Assembly (NCBI RefSeq): GCF_001927285.1
Contig: NZ_MSIG01000004.1
Coordinates: 1 to 64,000, forward strand
From: Mongoliimonas terrestris
GTDB taxonomy: Bacteria; Pseudomonadota; Alphaproteobacteria; Rhizobiales; Pleomorphomonadaceae
Reading direction: 5' to 3'
Length of the DNA: 64,000 nt
Under the pieces are notes generated by a model, which was not told the DNA's origin, ran no database searches, and saw only the letters and a list, made by a program, of their open reading frames with translations. Position 1 is the stretch's first letter; every line of letters begins with the position of its first letter. A program made the position numbers and the translations under genes. This document shows, piece after piece, positions 25,340 through 33,831 of the stretch.

Positions 25340-25872
25340 CGGACGAGGATCTGGGCGGCGAGAGCGCAACGGCCGCTGCGGCCGGCACCGAGCGCGGCGA
25401 TGAGGGCGGCGAGCCCTCCGCCGCCGCAGGGGACCATGCGCTCGCCTTCCGGCTCCTCAACGAGATCGCCATCATCGCCCAGCTGTCCGGCACGTCCTTC
25501 GAGCGGGCCATGCCCGGCACCATGACGCTGCCGCAGTTCGTGGTGCTCAACCACCTGACCCGCCTCGGCGGCGACCGCACGCCGCTGCAGATCGCCAATG
25601 CCATGCAGGTCACCAAGGGCGCCATGACGAACACCCTCGGCCACCTGGAGCGCGCCGGCTGGATCGCGGTCCGGCCGGACCCGAAGGACGGCCGGTCCAA
25701 GCGCGTGGACATCACCGGCGCCGGCCGCGCCGCCCATGGCGACGCGATCCGCCAGCTCCAGCCGGAACTGGCCTTCCTCGTCGGCGAGATCGGGCCGGAG
25801 CCCATCGCCGCGGCCCTGCCGTTCCTGGAGCGCCTGCGCGCCCTGCTCGACCGGCGCCGCGACGAGGTTTGA
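25336..25872 (+). CDS. MarR family transcriptional regulator
   Basis: 178 residues. A charged low-complexity N-terminal tail of about 32 residues precedes the MarR winged helix: MTLPQFVVLNHLTRLGGDRTPLQIANAMQVTKGAMTNTLGHLERAGWI, then the wing RPDPKDGRSKRVDITGAG. The family consists of dimeric repressors released by phenolics, oxidants or other small molecules. Overlap with the nitroreductase gene and the direct-repeat operator upstream suggest autoregulation of the two-gene operon. Confidence 0.92.
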   Translation: MTDEDLGGESATAAAAGTERGDEGGEPSAAAGDHALAFRLLNEIAIIAQLSGTSFERAMPGTMTLPQFVVLNHLTRLGGDRTPLQIANAMQVTKGAMTNTLGHLERAGWIAVRPDPKDGRSKRVDITGAGRAAHGDAIRQLQPELAFLVGEIGPEPIAAALPFLERLRALLDRRRDEV

Positions 25873-25892
25873 CCGCCGTGTTCCGGCGTCCG

Positions 25893-26624
25893 TCAGAGCG
25901 CCGGGCGCGGGCGCGCCACGTCGTTGGTGCCGTCCGGGTCGGGCGCGAGGCCGTAGCTCATGCGCTTCATCTGGCCGATCACCCGCTCCATCTCGTCGTC
26001 CGGCAGCACCGGCGGCTCGCCGAGGGTCAGCGCCTGCACATACATGCGCGACAGGGTCTCCACCTCGATGGCGAGCCAGAGGGCGCTTTCCAGCGTCTTG
26101 CCGAGCGAGATCTGGCCGTGCTGGCCGAGCAGGCAGGCGGTGCGGCCCTCCAGCGCCTTCAGGGCGTTGTCGGACAGCGCCTGGGTGCCGAAGGTGGCGT
26201 ATTCGGCGCAGCGGATCGTGGTGCCGCCGGCGATGCCGGTCATGTAGTGGAAGCTCGGGATGGTCTTGTGGTGGCAGGCGAGCGTGGTCGCGTAGACGGA
26301 GTGGCAGTGCAGCACCACGTCGATGTCCGTCCGGTTCTTCAGGATGTCCCGGTGGAAGCGCCATTCGGACGACGGGCGCCGGCCCACATAGGTCCCGTCG
26401 AAGTCCATCTCCACGAGGTCCTCCGGCATCATGGTGTCGTAGGGCAGGGACGACGGGGTGATCAGGAATCCGGTCGGCGTGCGCACCGAAAGGTTGCCGG
26501 CGGTGCCCTGGTTGATGCCGCTGGAATTCATGCGCCGGCAGGTCTCCACCATCTGGCGGCGGAGAAGCGTCACGTCGGCGGCGGAACCCGCGGGGGAGGG
26601 GTCGGTATGGGCCAAGGCAGTCAT
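25893..26624 (-). CDS. class II aldolase, L-fuculose-phosphate aldolase-like
   Basis: 243 residues of the zinc-dependent class II aldolase/adducin family. The sequence follows FucA closely: GINQGTAGNLSVRTPTGFLITP, PSSEWRFHRDI with the catalytic Glu, zinc ligands in LHCHS, FHYMTGIAGGTTI, YATFGTQALS and the third ligand in LLGQHGQIS. FucA cleaves L-fuculose-1-phosphate to dihydroxyacetone phosphate and lactaldehyde; related ketose-1-phosphates are possible. It is the last gene of the sugar operon, starting by ATGA overlap with the kinase stop. Confidence 0.9.
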   Translation of the reverse strand: MTALAHTDPSPAGSAADVTLLRRQMVETCRRMNSSGINQGTAGNLSVRTPTGFLITPSSLPYDTMMPEDLVEMDFDGTYVGRRPSSEWRFHRDILKNRTDIDVVLHCHSVYATTLACHHKTIPSFHYMTGIAGGTTIRCAEYATFGTQALSDNALKALEGRTACLLGQHGQISLGKTLESALWLAIEVETLSRMYVQALTLGEPPVLPDDEMERVIGQMKRMSYGLAPDPDGTNDVARPRPAL

Positions 26625-28081
26625 CCTTCTTCGGGTCGTGTCGCCGTCGCGGCAGGCTGGCGGGCACGGGCGCGCCAGGCCGCCGCGTAGGCGGACAGGG
26701 TGTCGGGCGAAAGGGCGAGCCGGTCCGGCGTCGCCAGGGAGAGGGGCGCCGGTCCGGTCCGGCTCGTGTGGGTGGCCAGCAGCGCGGCGCCGGCCGCCAC
26801 CCCGTCGGTCTCCAGGGTGTAGACCACGCTCTGGTCCGGCCGAAGCGCCGCCACCAGCGCCGCGAAGGCCGGATCGCGCAGGAAATTGCCGTCGAGCACC
26901 ACCTCGCCGCGGCTCTCCAGCGCGCTCAGGCATTCGGCGGCAAGAAGCGCCGTGTAGAGCACGGCGAGTGCCTTCCGCTCGTCCGGATCGGCCGGCGGCG
27001 GACCTTCGATGCGGCCGCTGCAGGCGCTTCCGGGAAACATCCCGTCGTCGCTGCCGAACGAGGGCAGCGCCATCGAGCCCCGTTCCACGATCCGGGCGAG
27101 GGTGGCGGCCGCGACCGGTGCCGGCGCGGGGTCCGGGCCGGCCACGTGGGTGAACTCCCGGCCGCCCATGGTGAGCGCGCCGCCGACGGGCCGGCCGTGC
27201 ACGTCGCTGTTGAGCGTCATGCCGGGCGTCCGGGCGAGCCGCTCCAGGGGCGTATCGCCGGAAAGCCCGACGATCCAGGTGCCGGTCGACAGCACCGTGA
27301 AGCCGGCAAGCCCCGCCGACTGGTAGCGGTAGTAGTTGGCGCTCGAATCGTGGATGCCGGCGAGCACCGAAAGGTTTGCCGGCAGGCCGTGCCGGGCCGC
27401 GAGCGCGGGCCGGATCCGCCCGACCTCGCCCCAGGCGGGCGCGAACGGCGGCATCAGCCGCGACCAGCCGCGGGCGGCGACGATCGGCGCGAAGCGGCGT
27501 TCCGGCACGTTCCAGAGGTGCGACTGGGCGCCGAGGCAGGTCGCCTCCGAAACCGCCCGGCCGGTCAGCCGCCAGGCCCAGTATTGGGGGATGCCGAGGC
27601 ACCAGCGGGCGGCGGCGAAGGCCTCCGGCTCGGCCATCTCCATCCACAGCATCTGCCGCGCCTGGTGGGTCGCCGCCATCATGATGGCGCTGCCCCGGTC
27701 GTAGAAGCTGCCGGCGAGCGGCCGGTAGGCGGCGTCCACGGCGGCCGGCAGCGGCTGCTCGTAGTCGATCATCGGCAGGGCGAGGCCGTCGCCCGCGTCC
27801 GGGTCCTCGCCGGTCAGCATGCCGCCGGAGCCGTGGCCGGCCGCCACCACCGTCGCCACCGGATGGCGCCGGCAGAGCGCGGCCAGCGTTTCCATCACCC
27901 ACCCGCCGAGGCCGGCGAGGTCGTGTTGGCGCCAGGGCGGGCCGGGCCGCACCGGGTTCGGCACGCTCACCGCCTCCACCACCCGCCCGTCCACCGTGGC
28001 GACGGCGAGCTTCACGTTGGTCTTGCCCACGTCGATGACGGCGACGGTGGCGGGCGCGTCCCGGGGGAGGGTGGCGACCAT
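26621..28081 (-). CDS. FGGY family carbohydrate kinase
   Basis: 486 residues, an actin-like sugar kinase. The N-terminal phosphate-binding motif is VAVIDVGKTNVKLAVA; the second domain has VLAGIHDSSANYYRYQ with the catalytic Asp, TVLSTGTWIVGLSG, and the C-terminal ETDGVAAGAALLA. The FucK/RhaB-like group phosphorylates ketoses such as fuculose or rhamnulose at O-1. Position between a TIM-barrel isomerase and a FucA-like aldolase supports ketose phosphorylation before cleavage. AGGAGAG precedes the ATG. The exact sugar is not known. Confidence 0.9.
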   Translation of the reverse strand: MVATLPRDAPATVAVIDVGKTNVKLAVATVDGRVVEAVSVPNPVRPGPPWRQHDLAGLGGWVMETLAALCRRHPVATVVAAGHGSGGMLTGEDPDAGDGLALPMIDYEQPLPAAVDAAYRPLAGSFYDRGSAIMMAATHQARQMLWMEMAEPEAFAAARWCLGIPQYWAWRLTGRAVSEATCLGAQSHLWNVPERRFAPIVAARGWSRLMPPFAPAWGEVGRIRPALAARHGLPANLSVLAGIHDSSANYYRYQSAGLAGFTVLSTGTWIVGLSGDTPLERLARTPGMTLNSDVHGRPVGGALTMGGREFTHVAGPDPAPAPVAAATLARIVERGSMALPSFGSDDGMFPGSACSGRIEGPPPADPDERKALAVLYTALLAAECLSALESRGEVVLDGNFLRDPAFAALVAALRPDQSVVYTLETDGVAAGAALLATHTSRTGPAPLSLATPDRLALSPDTLSAYAAAWRARARQPAATATRPEEG

Positions 28082-28163
28082 GACGGCTCTCCTGGCGGGC
28101 GAGTGGCCCCCGCGCGGGCGAAAAGGCCCGCCGCAGACGGCGGGCCGGCTCTTCGGTCTTGCG

Positions 28164-29012
28164 TCAGATCAGCCCGTACTGGCGGGCCTTGTTGCGCAGG
28201 AAGGGCAGGCCGTTGCCCATCACCTCCGCCTCGTCCTTGGCGACCGGGCGCCACACGGCAAGGCCGTAGGCCACCTCCGGCGGCATGTTGATGAAGCTCT
28301 CCATGGCGAGCCCGCCCTTGAAGCCGATGGCCGCGAGCGTCGCGTAGATCTCGTCCCACGGCACGTTGCCCGCGCCGGGCGCGCCCCGGTCGCTCTCGGA
28401 GAGGTGGATGTAGCGCAGGTGCTCGCGGGCGGCGAGGATGCCGTTGGCGGCGCCCTTCTCCTCGATGTTCATGTGGTAGGTGTCGAGGTGCACGAACACG
28501 TTGTCCATGCCGACGCGCTCCACCATGTCCACCGCCTGCCGGCCGGTGTTGATCAGGTGGTTCTCGTAGCGGTTCACCGCCTCCACGCCGAGGAGGATGT
28601 TCTTCGCCTTGGCGTGCTTGGCGGCCTCCGTCAGGGCGCGGGCGATGTTGTCGTATTCGCCCTCCGTCGGCGGCACGCCGGTGCGCTCGCCGATGCCGCC
28701 GAAGATCACACCGGAGAGCGCCTCGCAGCCCATCTCGGCGGTCTTGTCGATGGCGACCTTCAGATATGCCACCGCCGCGTCCGGCCGGACCGAGGCCCAG
28801 GCGTGCTCCGGCAGGCCGAGCGAGCAGATGGCGCGGAGATTGTTCTTCTCCAGAAGCGCGCGGGTGTGCGCCGCGTCCACCGCCGGCGCGTTGAGGAGCG
28901 CGATCTCGATGAAATCCATCTTGTAGTGGACGGCCGCCGCGATCGCCTTCTCGGCGCTCGGCCGGTCCCAGTTCATGGTCCACATGCTGGTGTGCACGCC
29001 AAAGCCTTGCAT
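28164..29012 (-). CDS. sugar isomerase/epimerase, xylose isomerase-like TIM barrel
   Basis: 282 residues of the AP endonuclease family 2 / sugar epimerase fold. Metal-binding residues are visible in VEAVNRYENHL, FVHLDTYHMNIEEKG, YIHLSESDRG and LAMESF, matching the D-tagatose 3-epimerase group. It probably interconverts the imported aldose and the ketose used by the kinase. The opening FGVHTSMWTMNWD also recalls the D-apiose isomerase group, but this cannot be settled by eye. The ATG at 29012 has AAGG nine bases upstream; an ATG at 29021 overlaps the permease stop as ATGA and is an alternative. Confidence 0.82.
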   Translation of the reverse strand: MQGFGVHTSMWTMNWDRPSAEKAIAAAVHYKMDFIEIALLNAPAVDAAHTRALLEKNNLRAICSLGLPEHAWASVRPDAAVAYLKVAIDKTAEMGCEALSGVIFGGIGERTGVPPTEGEYDNIARALTEAAKHAKAKNILLGVEAVNRYENHLINTGRQAVDMVERVGMDNVFVHLDTYHMNIEEKGAANGILAAREHLRYIHLSESDRGAPGAGNVPWDEIYATLAAIGFKGGLAMESFINMPPEVAYGLAVWRPVAKDEAEVMGNGLPFLRNKARQYGLI

Positions 29013-29017
29013 GGCTC

Positions 29018-30037
29018 TCATCCTTTTCTTGGTTTGTAGGAACCGATCCGCCCCACGACCCAGCGCAGCACCATCACGGTGACGAGGAGGATGCCCCAGA
29101 GCGCCGTCGCCAGATGCTGGTTGGCGCCGACGAGGTTGAGGCCGGACGACAGGAGCTGCAGCACCACCAGGGCGACGAACACCGGGATCACCCGGCCGAA
29201 GCCGCCGAACGGGTTCACCCCGCCGAGGAAGCAGGCGAGCACCGTGATGAGCAGGTAGCTCTCCCCGTGGCCGACGCGCACGGAGTTGAAGCGGGCCAGC
29301 ATGATGATGCCCGCGATGGCGCACATGGCCCCGGAGAGGGTGTAGACCAGCACCAGCACCTTGCGGGTGTTGACGCCCGAATAGCGCGCCGCCTCCATGT
29401 TCGAACCGATCATGAAGGTGTTGAAGCCGAGCTTGGTGCGCGTCAGGAGCACGTGCCAGCCGAGCACGCAGCCGATGAAGATGAGGAGCGGCACCGGCAG
29501 GCCGAAAAGGGTCCCGTGGCCGATCGGCTGCACGTAGGACGGAAAGCCCGACACGTCGCCGCCGCGGGTCAGGAACTCGCCGAGCCCGCGCAGGAAGATC
29601 ATCATGGAGAGCGAGACGAGGATCGGGTGCGCCCGGGTGTAGGCGATCACGAGCCCCATCACCACGCCGGTCGAGGCGCCGACCGCCACCGCGGCGAGGC
29701 AGGCGAGGGCGAACACCGTCCCGGAGGCCTCCAGCCCGCCGTTGGCGTGGAGGATCCAGGCGACCGTCAGGCCGGAGATGTTGGCCGTGAAGGTGATGGC
29801 AAGGTTCAGCCCGCCGGTCAGCACCGGCAGCAGCATGGCGAGCGTCAACAGCCCCAGTTCCGGCAGCTGGAAGCCGACGGCGCCGAAGGTGGCCGGGCTC
29901 AGGAACTGCGGCGAGACGAGGCTGAACACCACCACGACCGCCACGAAGGCGAAGGCCGGGCCGGCCATCTCGGGACCGATGAGGGCTTTCAGGCGCGCGC
30001 CGAGCGAGGCGCGGGGCGGGGCGGCGGCGGAGCTCAT
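29018..30037 (-). CDS. sugar ABC transporter permease (second)
   Basis: 339 residues with eight to ten hydrophobic helices, of the RbsC/RhaP/LsrC family (BPD_transp_2). Family blocks include LLPVLTGGLNLAITFTANI, RTKLGFNTFMIGSNMEAARYSGVN and the LACFLGGVNPFGGFGRVIPV segment near the end. It forms the inner-membrane channel with the other permease as a heterodimer. The start overlaps the stop of the upstream permease (ATGA), and GGGAG precedes it. It is preceded by its sister permease and followed by the isomerase. Confidence 0.92.
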   Translation of the reverse strand: MSSAAAPPRASLGARLKALIGPEMAGPAFAFVAVVVVFSLVSPQFLSPATFGAVGFQLPELGLLTLAMLLPVLTGGLNLAITFTANISGLTVAWILHANGGLEASGTVFALACLAAVAVGASTGVVMGLVIAYTRAHPILVSLSMMIFLRGLGEFLTRGGDVSGFPSYVQPIGHGTLFGLPVPLLIFIGCVLGWHVLLTRTKLGFNTFMIGSNMEAARYSGVNTRKVLVLVYTLSGAMCAIAGIIMLARFNSVRVGHGESYLLITVLACFLGGVNPFGGFGRVIPVFVALVVLQLLSSGLNLVGANQHLATALWGILLVTVMVLRWVVGRIGSYKPRKG

Positions 30038-31035
30038 GGGCGCGCTCCCTCTTTGCGGGATGAGCCGAACAGCGTCTCGAGGCGGCTGTTGGAGAGGGCG
30101 ATGGCGACGAGGATGATGGCGCCGACGATCATCTTGAACGCGTAGGGCGAGACGCCGAGGAGGTTAAGCCCGTTCTGCGTGATGGCGATCAACAGCACGC
30201 CGAGCACGCAGCCGATCACCGAACCCTTGCCGCCGCCGAGCCGCGCGCCGCCGAGCACCACCGCGGCCAGCACGTCGAGTTCGCGGCCGTAGAGCGCGTT
30301 CGGCACCACCTCCTGGGCATAGTGCGCCTGCACCAGGCCGCCGATGCCGGCCATCAGGCCGAGCCAGCCGAAGGCGATGTACTGCATGGCGCCGATGTCG
30401 ATGCCGAAGCGGCGCGCGCCCTCCGGATTGTCGCCGAAGGCGTAGAGCTGGCGGCCGGTGGTGGTGCGCCCGATCAGGAACCATGTGGCGGCGACGCAGA
30501 CGAGCATCACCAGCACCGGCAGGGTGATCTCCACCCACGACCCGTCCGCCAACTCCCGCTCGTAGAGGATCACCCGCGTGGTCAGCCAGTCGGGGAGGTT
30601 GTAGATCGACACCCCCCGGGTGAAGAACATCAGGAGGCCGAAGTAGATATTGAAGGTGGCGATGGTCGCCACGATCGAGATGATCCGGAAGGTGTGGATC
30701 AGGAAGGCGTTGAAGACGCCGAGGAGGATGCCGACAGAGCCGGCGATCAGGAAGCCGGAGATCCACTCGCCGCCACCGATGGCGCCGAGGATGGTGGCCG
30801 TCACGTACTGCACCACCGAGGCGGCGACCGCGAAGGAGATGTCGATCCCGCCGGCGATCAGCACCACCAGCAGTCCCACCGCGAAGATGATGTTGACCGC
30901 GCTGATGTTGAGGAGGTCGAACGCGTTGCCGAGGGTGGCGAAACGCTCGGTGGTGAGCCCGAGCCCCACGCACATGACCGCGATCACCGCGAGGAGGACG
31001 ATCTCCGTCCCGTGGGTGTGGAGCGCCTTAGGCAT
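30034..31035 (-). CDS. sugar ABC transporter permease (first)
   Basis: 333 residues, again an RbsC-type permease: FAVGLLVVLIAGGIDISFAVAAS, the loop RTTTGRQLYAFGDNPEGARRFGI and LDVLAAVVLGGARLGGGKGS. It pairs with the neighbouring permease. Two distinct permeases with a double ATPase and a single binding protein are typical of the Rha/Lsr/xylitol-type CUT2 transporters. It overlaps the ATPase gene by eight bases. Confidence 0.92.
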   Translation of the reverse strand: MPKALHTHGTEIVLLAVIAVMCVGLGLTTERFATLGNAFDLLNISAVNIIFAVGLLVVLIAGGIDISFAVAASVVQYVTATILGAIGGGEWISGFLIAGSVGILLGVFNAFLIHTFRIISIVATIATFNIYFGLLMFFTRGVSIYNLPDWLTTRVILYERELADGSWVEITLPVLVMLVCVAATWFLIGRTTTGRQLYAFGDNPEGARRFGIDIGAMQYIAFGWLGLMAGIGGLVQAHYAQEVVPNALYGRELDVLAAVVLGGARLGGGKGSVIGCVLGVLLIAITQNGLNLLGVSPYAFKMIVGAIILVAIALSNSRLETLFGSSRKEGARP

Positions 31036-32542
31036 AGACGGCCGCCTCGATCTCGGAGAGCGCGGTCACGCGCGGGTCGAACCGGTTGACGATGCGGCCG
31101 TTCGCCATGTGCAGCACCCGGTCCGCGTTGAAGTAGGCCTCCGGCACCTCGTCGGTGATCAGGATGATGGCAAGGCCGTCCGCGGCGAGCGACGCCACGA
31201 TCTCGAAGATGCCTGCCCGCGCGCCGACGTCGACGCCGACGGTGGGGCTGTCGAGGATCAGGAGCTTCGGGTTGGTGGCCAGCCACTTGGCGATGGCCAC
31301 GCGCTGCTGGTTGCCGCCGGAGAGCGTGGAGATCGGGTCCTCCTGCCGGCCGATCTTCACGGCGAGCCGGCGGATCCAGTCCGCCACCACCGTGCGCTTG
31401 CGCCGCTCCGACAGGAGCCCGCCGGTGAGCAACCGGTCGTAGGAGGCCATCACCAGGTTGTCGGCGATGGACTGCGGCTGGATCAGGCCGAGCGACAGCC
31501 GGTCCTCCGACAGATAGGCGATGCCGGCCGCGATGGCGTCCCGGTTGGAGGCGAAGCGCACCGGCCGGCCCTCCAGCGTCACCGTGCCCGCCGTCGGCCG
31601 CAGCATGCCGAAGAGCGCGAGCGCCAACTCCGTCCGCCCGGCGCCGAGCAGCCCCGTGATGGCGAGCGTCTCGCCCTGGCGGACGGTCAGCGACACATCC
31701 TCGAAGAGGCCCTGGCGGGAAAGCCCCTCCACCTCCAGCACCACCGGCCGGCCCGCCACGGGCTTGGCCCGGACGGTCTGGTCGAACACCTTGCCGGTCA
31801 TCAGCTCGGTGATGCGCGACTGGGTCATGCCCTCGGTCGGGTAGACGCCGACGAGCGCGCCGTCGCGCAGCACGGTCAGCCGGTCGGAGATCTCCAGCAC
31901 CTCCGCCAGCCGGTGGCTGACGAACACCACCGCCACGCCGGAGGCCGACAGGGTGCGCACGATGTCGAGCAGATAGTCGGTCTCCGACTGGGTGAGCGAG
32001 GCGGTCGGCTCGTCCATGAAGACGATCTTCGCCTCGCCGACGAGGGCGCGGGCGATGGCCACGATCTGCCGCTGCGCGATCGGGAAGTCCTTCAGCGGCC
32101 GGTCCACGTCGAGCGTCACGCCGAGGCGCTTCAGCGCCGCGGCCGCGGCCTTCCTCATGGCGCCGTAGTCAACGAGGCGCGGCCGGCGGCCCACCATGGT
32201 CTGGAAGGCGATGTTCTCGGCCACCGACATCTCGGGAAAGAGGGCGAGGTCCTGCCAGATCACCTGGATGCCGGCCGCTTGCGCGGTCACCGGCGACATG
32301 TGGCTGTAGGTCTCGCCGTCGTATTCGATCTCCGCGCCGGGCTCCGGCCGGTAGACGCCGGTGATGATCTTGATCAGCGTGCTCTTGCCGGAGCCGTTCT
32401 CGCCGGCCAGGCAATGCACCTCGCCGGGCATGACCTCGAAGCGCACGCCCTTCAGGGCCCTGACGCCGCCGAAGGTCATGGTGATGGTGCGAAGGGACAA
32501 CAGCGGCCGTCGGGCCGCGCCCCTGTCGAGGGCATCGGTCAT
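31028..32542 (-). CDS. sugar ABC transporter ATP-binding protein (double domain)
   Basis: 504 residues with two nucleotide-binding domains, the CUT2 pattern (RbsA/MglA/RhaT). Domain 1 has Walker A GENGSGKST, Walker B IVFMDEPTASLT and a degenerate signature (FPIAQRQIVAIARAL). Domain 2 has a degenerate Walker A (GLLGAGRTE) with a full signature LSGGNQQRVAIAKWL and Walker B LLILDSPTVGVDVG. This split of features is normal for the family. It powers import through the two permeases. Confidence 0.94.
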   Translation of the reverse strand: MTDALDRGAARRPLLSLRTITMTFGGVRALKGVRFEVMPGEVHCLAGENGSGKSTLIKIITGVYRPEPGAEIEYDGETYSHMSPVTAQAAGIQVIWQDLALFPEMSVAENIAFQTMVGRRPRLVDYGAMRKAAAAALKRLGVTLDVDRPLKDFPIAQRQIVAIARALVGEAKIVFMDEPTASLTQSETDYLLDIVRTLSASGVAVVFVSHRLAEVLEISDRLTVLRDGALVGVYPTEGMTQSRITELMTGKVFDQTVRAKPVAGRPVVLEVEGLSRQGLFEDVSLTVRQGETLAITGLLGAGRTELALALFGMLRPTAGTVTLEGRPVRFASNRDAIAAGIAYLSEDRLSLGLIQPQSIADNLVMASYDRLLTGGLLSERRKRTVVADWIRRLAVKIGRQEDPISTLSGGNQQRVAIAKWLATNPKLLILDSPTVGVDVGARAGIFEIVASLAADGLAIILITDEVPEAYFNADRVLHMANGRIVNRFDPRVTALSEIEAAVYA

Positions 32543-32575
32543 GGCGAAAGGCTCATCGATCGGACGGCGGGGGAG

Positions 32576-32600
32576 CCGGGCCGGCGCGAGGCCGGCCCGG
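32576..32600 (-). other. hairpin between binding-protein and ATPase genes
   Basis: The perfect 10-bp inverted repeat CCGGGCCGGC / GCCGGCCCGG with a five-base loop starts 20 bases after the binding-protein stop codon. There is no T-run. It probably stabilises the upstream mRNA or attenuates read-through. Confidence 0.6.
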
Positions 32601-32619
32601 TCGGTGAGGCGCGCGCCGG

Positions 32620-33609
32620 TCAGAGACCCATGGCGGCGAGGTCGGCGACCGTGTCCTTGTTGATCGGCACGATCTGGTCGACGATGATGTTGCGGGCCTC
32701 GAAGTCGGGCTCGATGGTGCCGAGACCCTCGATCTCCTCGCCGGCCTTCAGCTCGCCGCCCTTCATCAGCCGGTCCGCCATGGTGACGAACACCTCGCCG
32801 GCCTGCTTGGGGTTCCACATGAAGCCGCCCGAGATGGCGTCGGACGTCACCAGCTTCTGGCCCTGGCCGGGCGAGAACGGGCCGAGCACGAAGACCTCGC
32901 CCACCTTGCGGCGCTCTTCCACGGCGCGGCCGGCGCCGATCGGGCCCTGGCTGCCGAAGGCGAGGAAGCCCTTCAGGTTCGGGTTGGCGGACATCAGGTC
33001 GAGCGCGGTGGACCGGCTCTCGTCCACGTCCTCGGCAACGCCGTAGCGGTCGCCGACCAGCGTCATCTCCGGATGGTTGGCCTTGATGTAGGCGATCGCC
33101 GCGTCGGCCCAGGCGTTGTGCAGCGGCACGGTCAGCGAGCCGACGAACACCGCATACTCGCCCGTGCCGCCCATCTTCTCGGCGAGCAGCTTGCCGTGCG
33201 CCTCGCCGAAGCCGGTGGCGGAGGCGAGCTCGAAGTTCCAGTCGGCGCCCTTTTGGCCGGGGCTCTCGTGGGTGATCACGATGATGCCGGCGTCGCGGGC
33301 CTTGGTCAGCACCGGCTCCAGCACCTTGGCGTCGTTCGGCACCACGCCGATCACCTTCACGCCCTGGGCGATCAGGTCCTCGATGGCGCGCACCTGCAGC
33401 GCCGGGTCGGCGCTGGTCGGGCCAACCATGAAGGCGTCGAGCCCGAGCTCCTGGCCGCGCTCCTTGATGCCGGCCTCCATGGCGTTGAACCACGGAATGC
33501 CGCCGATCTTGACGACGACGCCCACCTTGGCGGCGTCCTGGGCGAAGGCGGCAAACGACGCACCCATGGACAACGTCGCGGCCACGGCCGCAATCAGCAG
33601 CTTCTTCAT
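32620..33609 (-). CDS. sugar ABC transporter substrate-binding protein
   Basis: 329 residues. A clear signal peptide (KKLLIAAVAATLSMGASFAAFAQ) precedes a Peripla_BP_4 domain: VGVVVKIGGIPWFNAMEAGIKE, VGPTSADPALQVRAIEDLIAQGV and the late GFMWNPKQAGEVFV. The family contains ribose, rhamnose and autoinducer-2 (LsrB) binders. The enzyme set of the operon argues for a catabolic sugar rather than signalling. It is the first gene of the operon; GGAGG precedes the ATG by eight bases. Confidence 0.92.
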   Translation of the reverse strand: MKKLLIAAVAATLSMGASFAAFAQDAAKVGVVVKIGGIPWFNAMEAGIKERGQELGLDAFMVGPTSADPALQVRAIEDLIAQGVKVIGVVPNDAKVLEPVLTKARDAGIIVITHESPGQKGADWNFELASATGFGEAHGKLLAEKMGGTGEYAVFVGSLTVPLHNAWADAAIAYIKANHPEMTLVGDRYGVAEDVDESRSTALDLMSANPNLKGFLAFGSQGPIGAGRAVEERRKVGEVFVLGPFSPGQGQKLVTSDAISGGFMWNPKQAGEVFVTMADRLMKGGELKAGEEIEGLGTIEPDFEARNIIVDQIVPINKDTVADLAAMGL

Positions 33610-33723
33610 ATCTGGCTCCTCCCTGGTGGTCCCGTTCGGGGACTCGTCGCCGCGCCCTTGCCGGGCAGGTCGGCGTTCGCATGCGATCCCGCCGCTTCCT
33701 CAAGCGACGCCCCCGAAGGCTGC

Positions 33724-33763
33724 TGCGAACCATCGCAGTTCGCATTGCACAATCGATGGTGCA
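33724..33763. promoter_or_regulatory. tandem palindromes, LacI-type operator region
   Basis: Two inverted repeats lie side by side. TGCGAAC and GTTCGCA flank a seven-base spacer (33724-33744). TGCACAATCGATGGTGCA (33746-33763) is a palindrome matching at 16 of 18 positions with a central CG, the form of LacI-family operators. The second overlaps a plausible plus-strand promoter: -35 TTGCAC (33745-33750) and -10 TATCCT (33769-33774), spacer 18. The site can serve both the sugar operon and the regulator gene. Confidence 0.68.
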
Positions 33764-33831
33764 TCCACTATCCTGCAGGTGGCTTCTGTCGTCAAGGGCA
33801 TCGCGACTGTATGGAAGCGGCAGGAGGGGCC

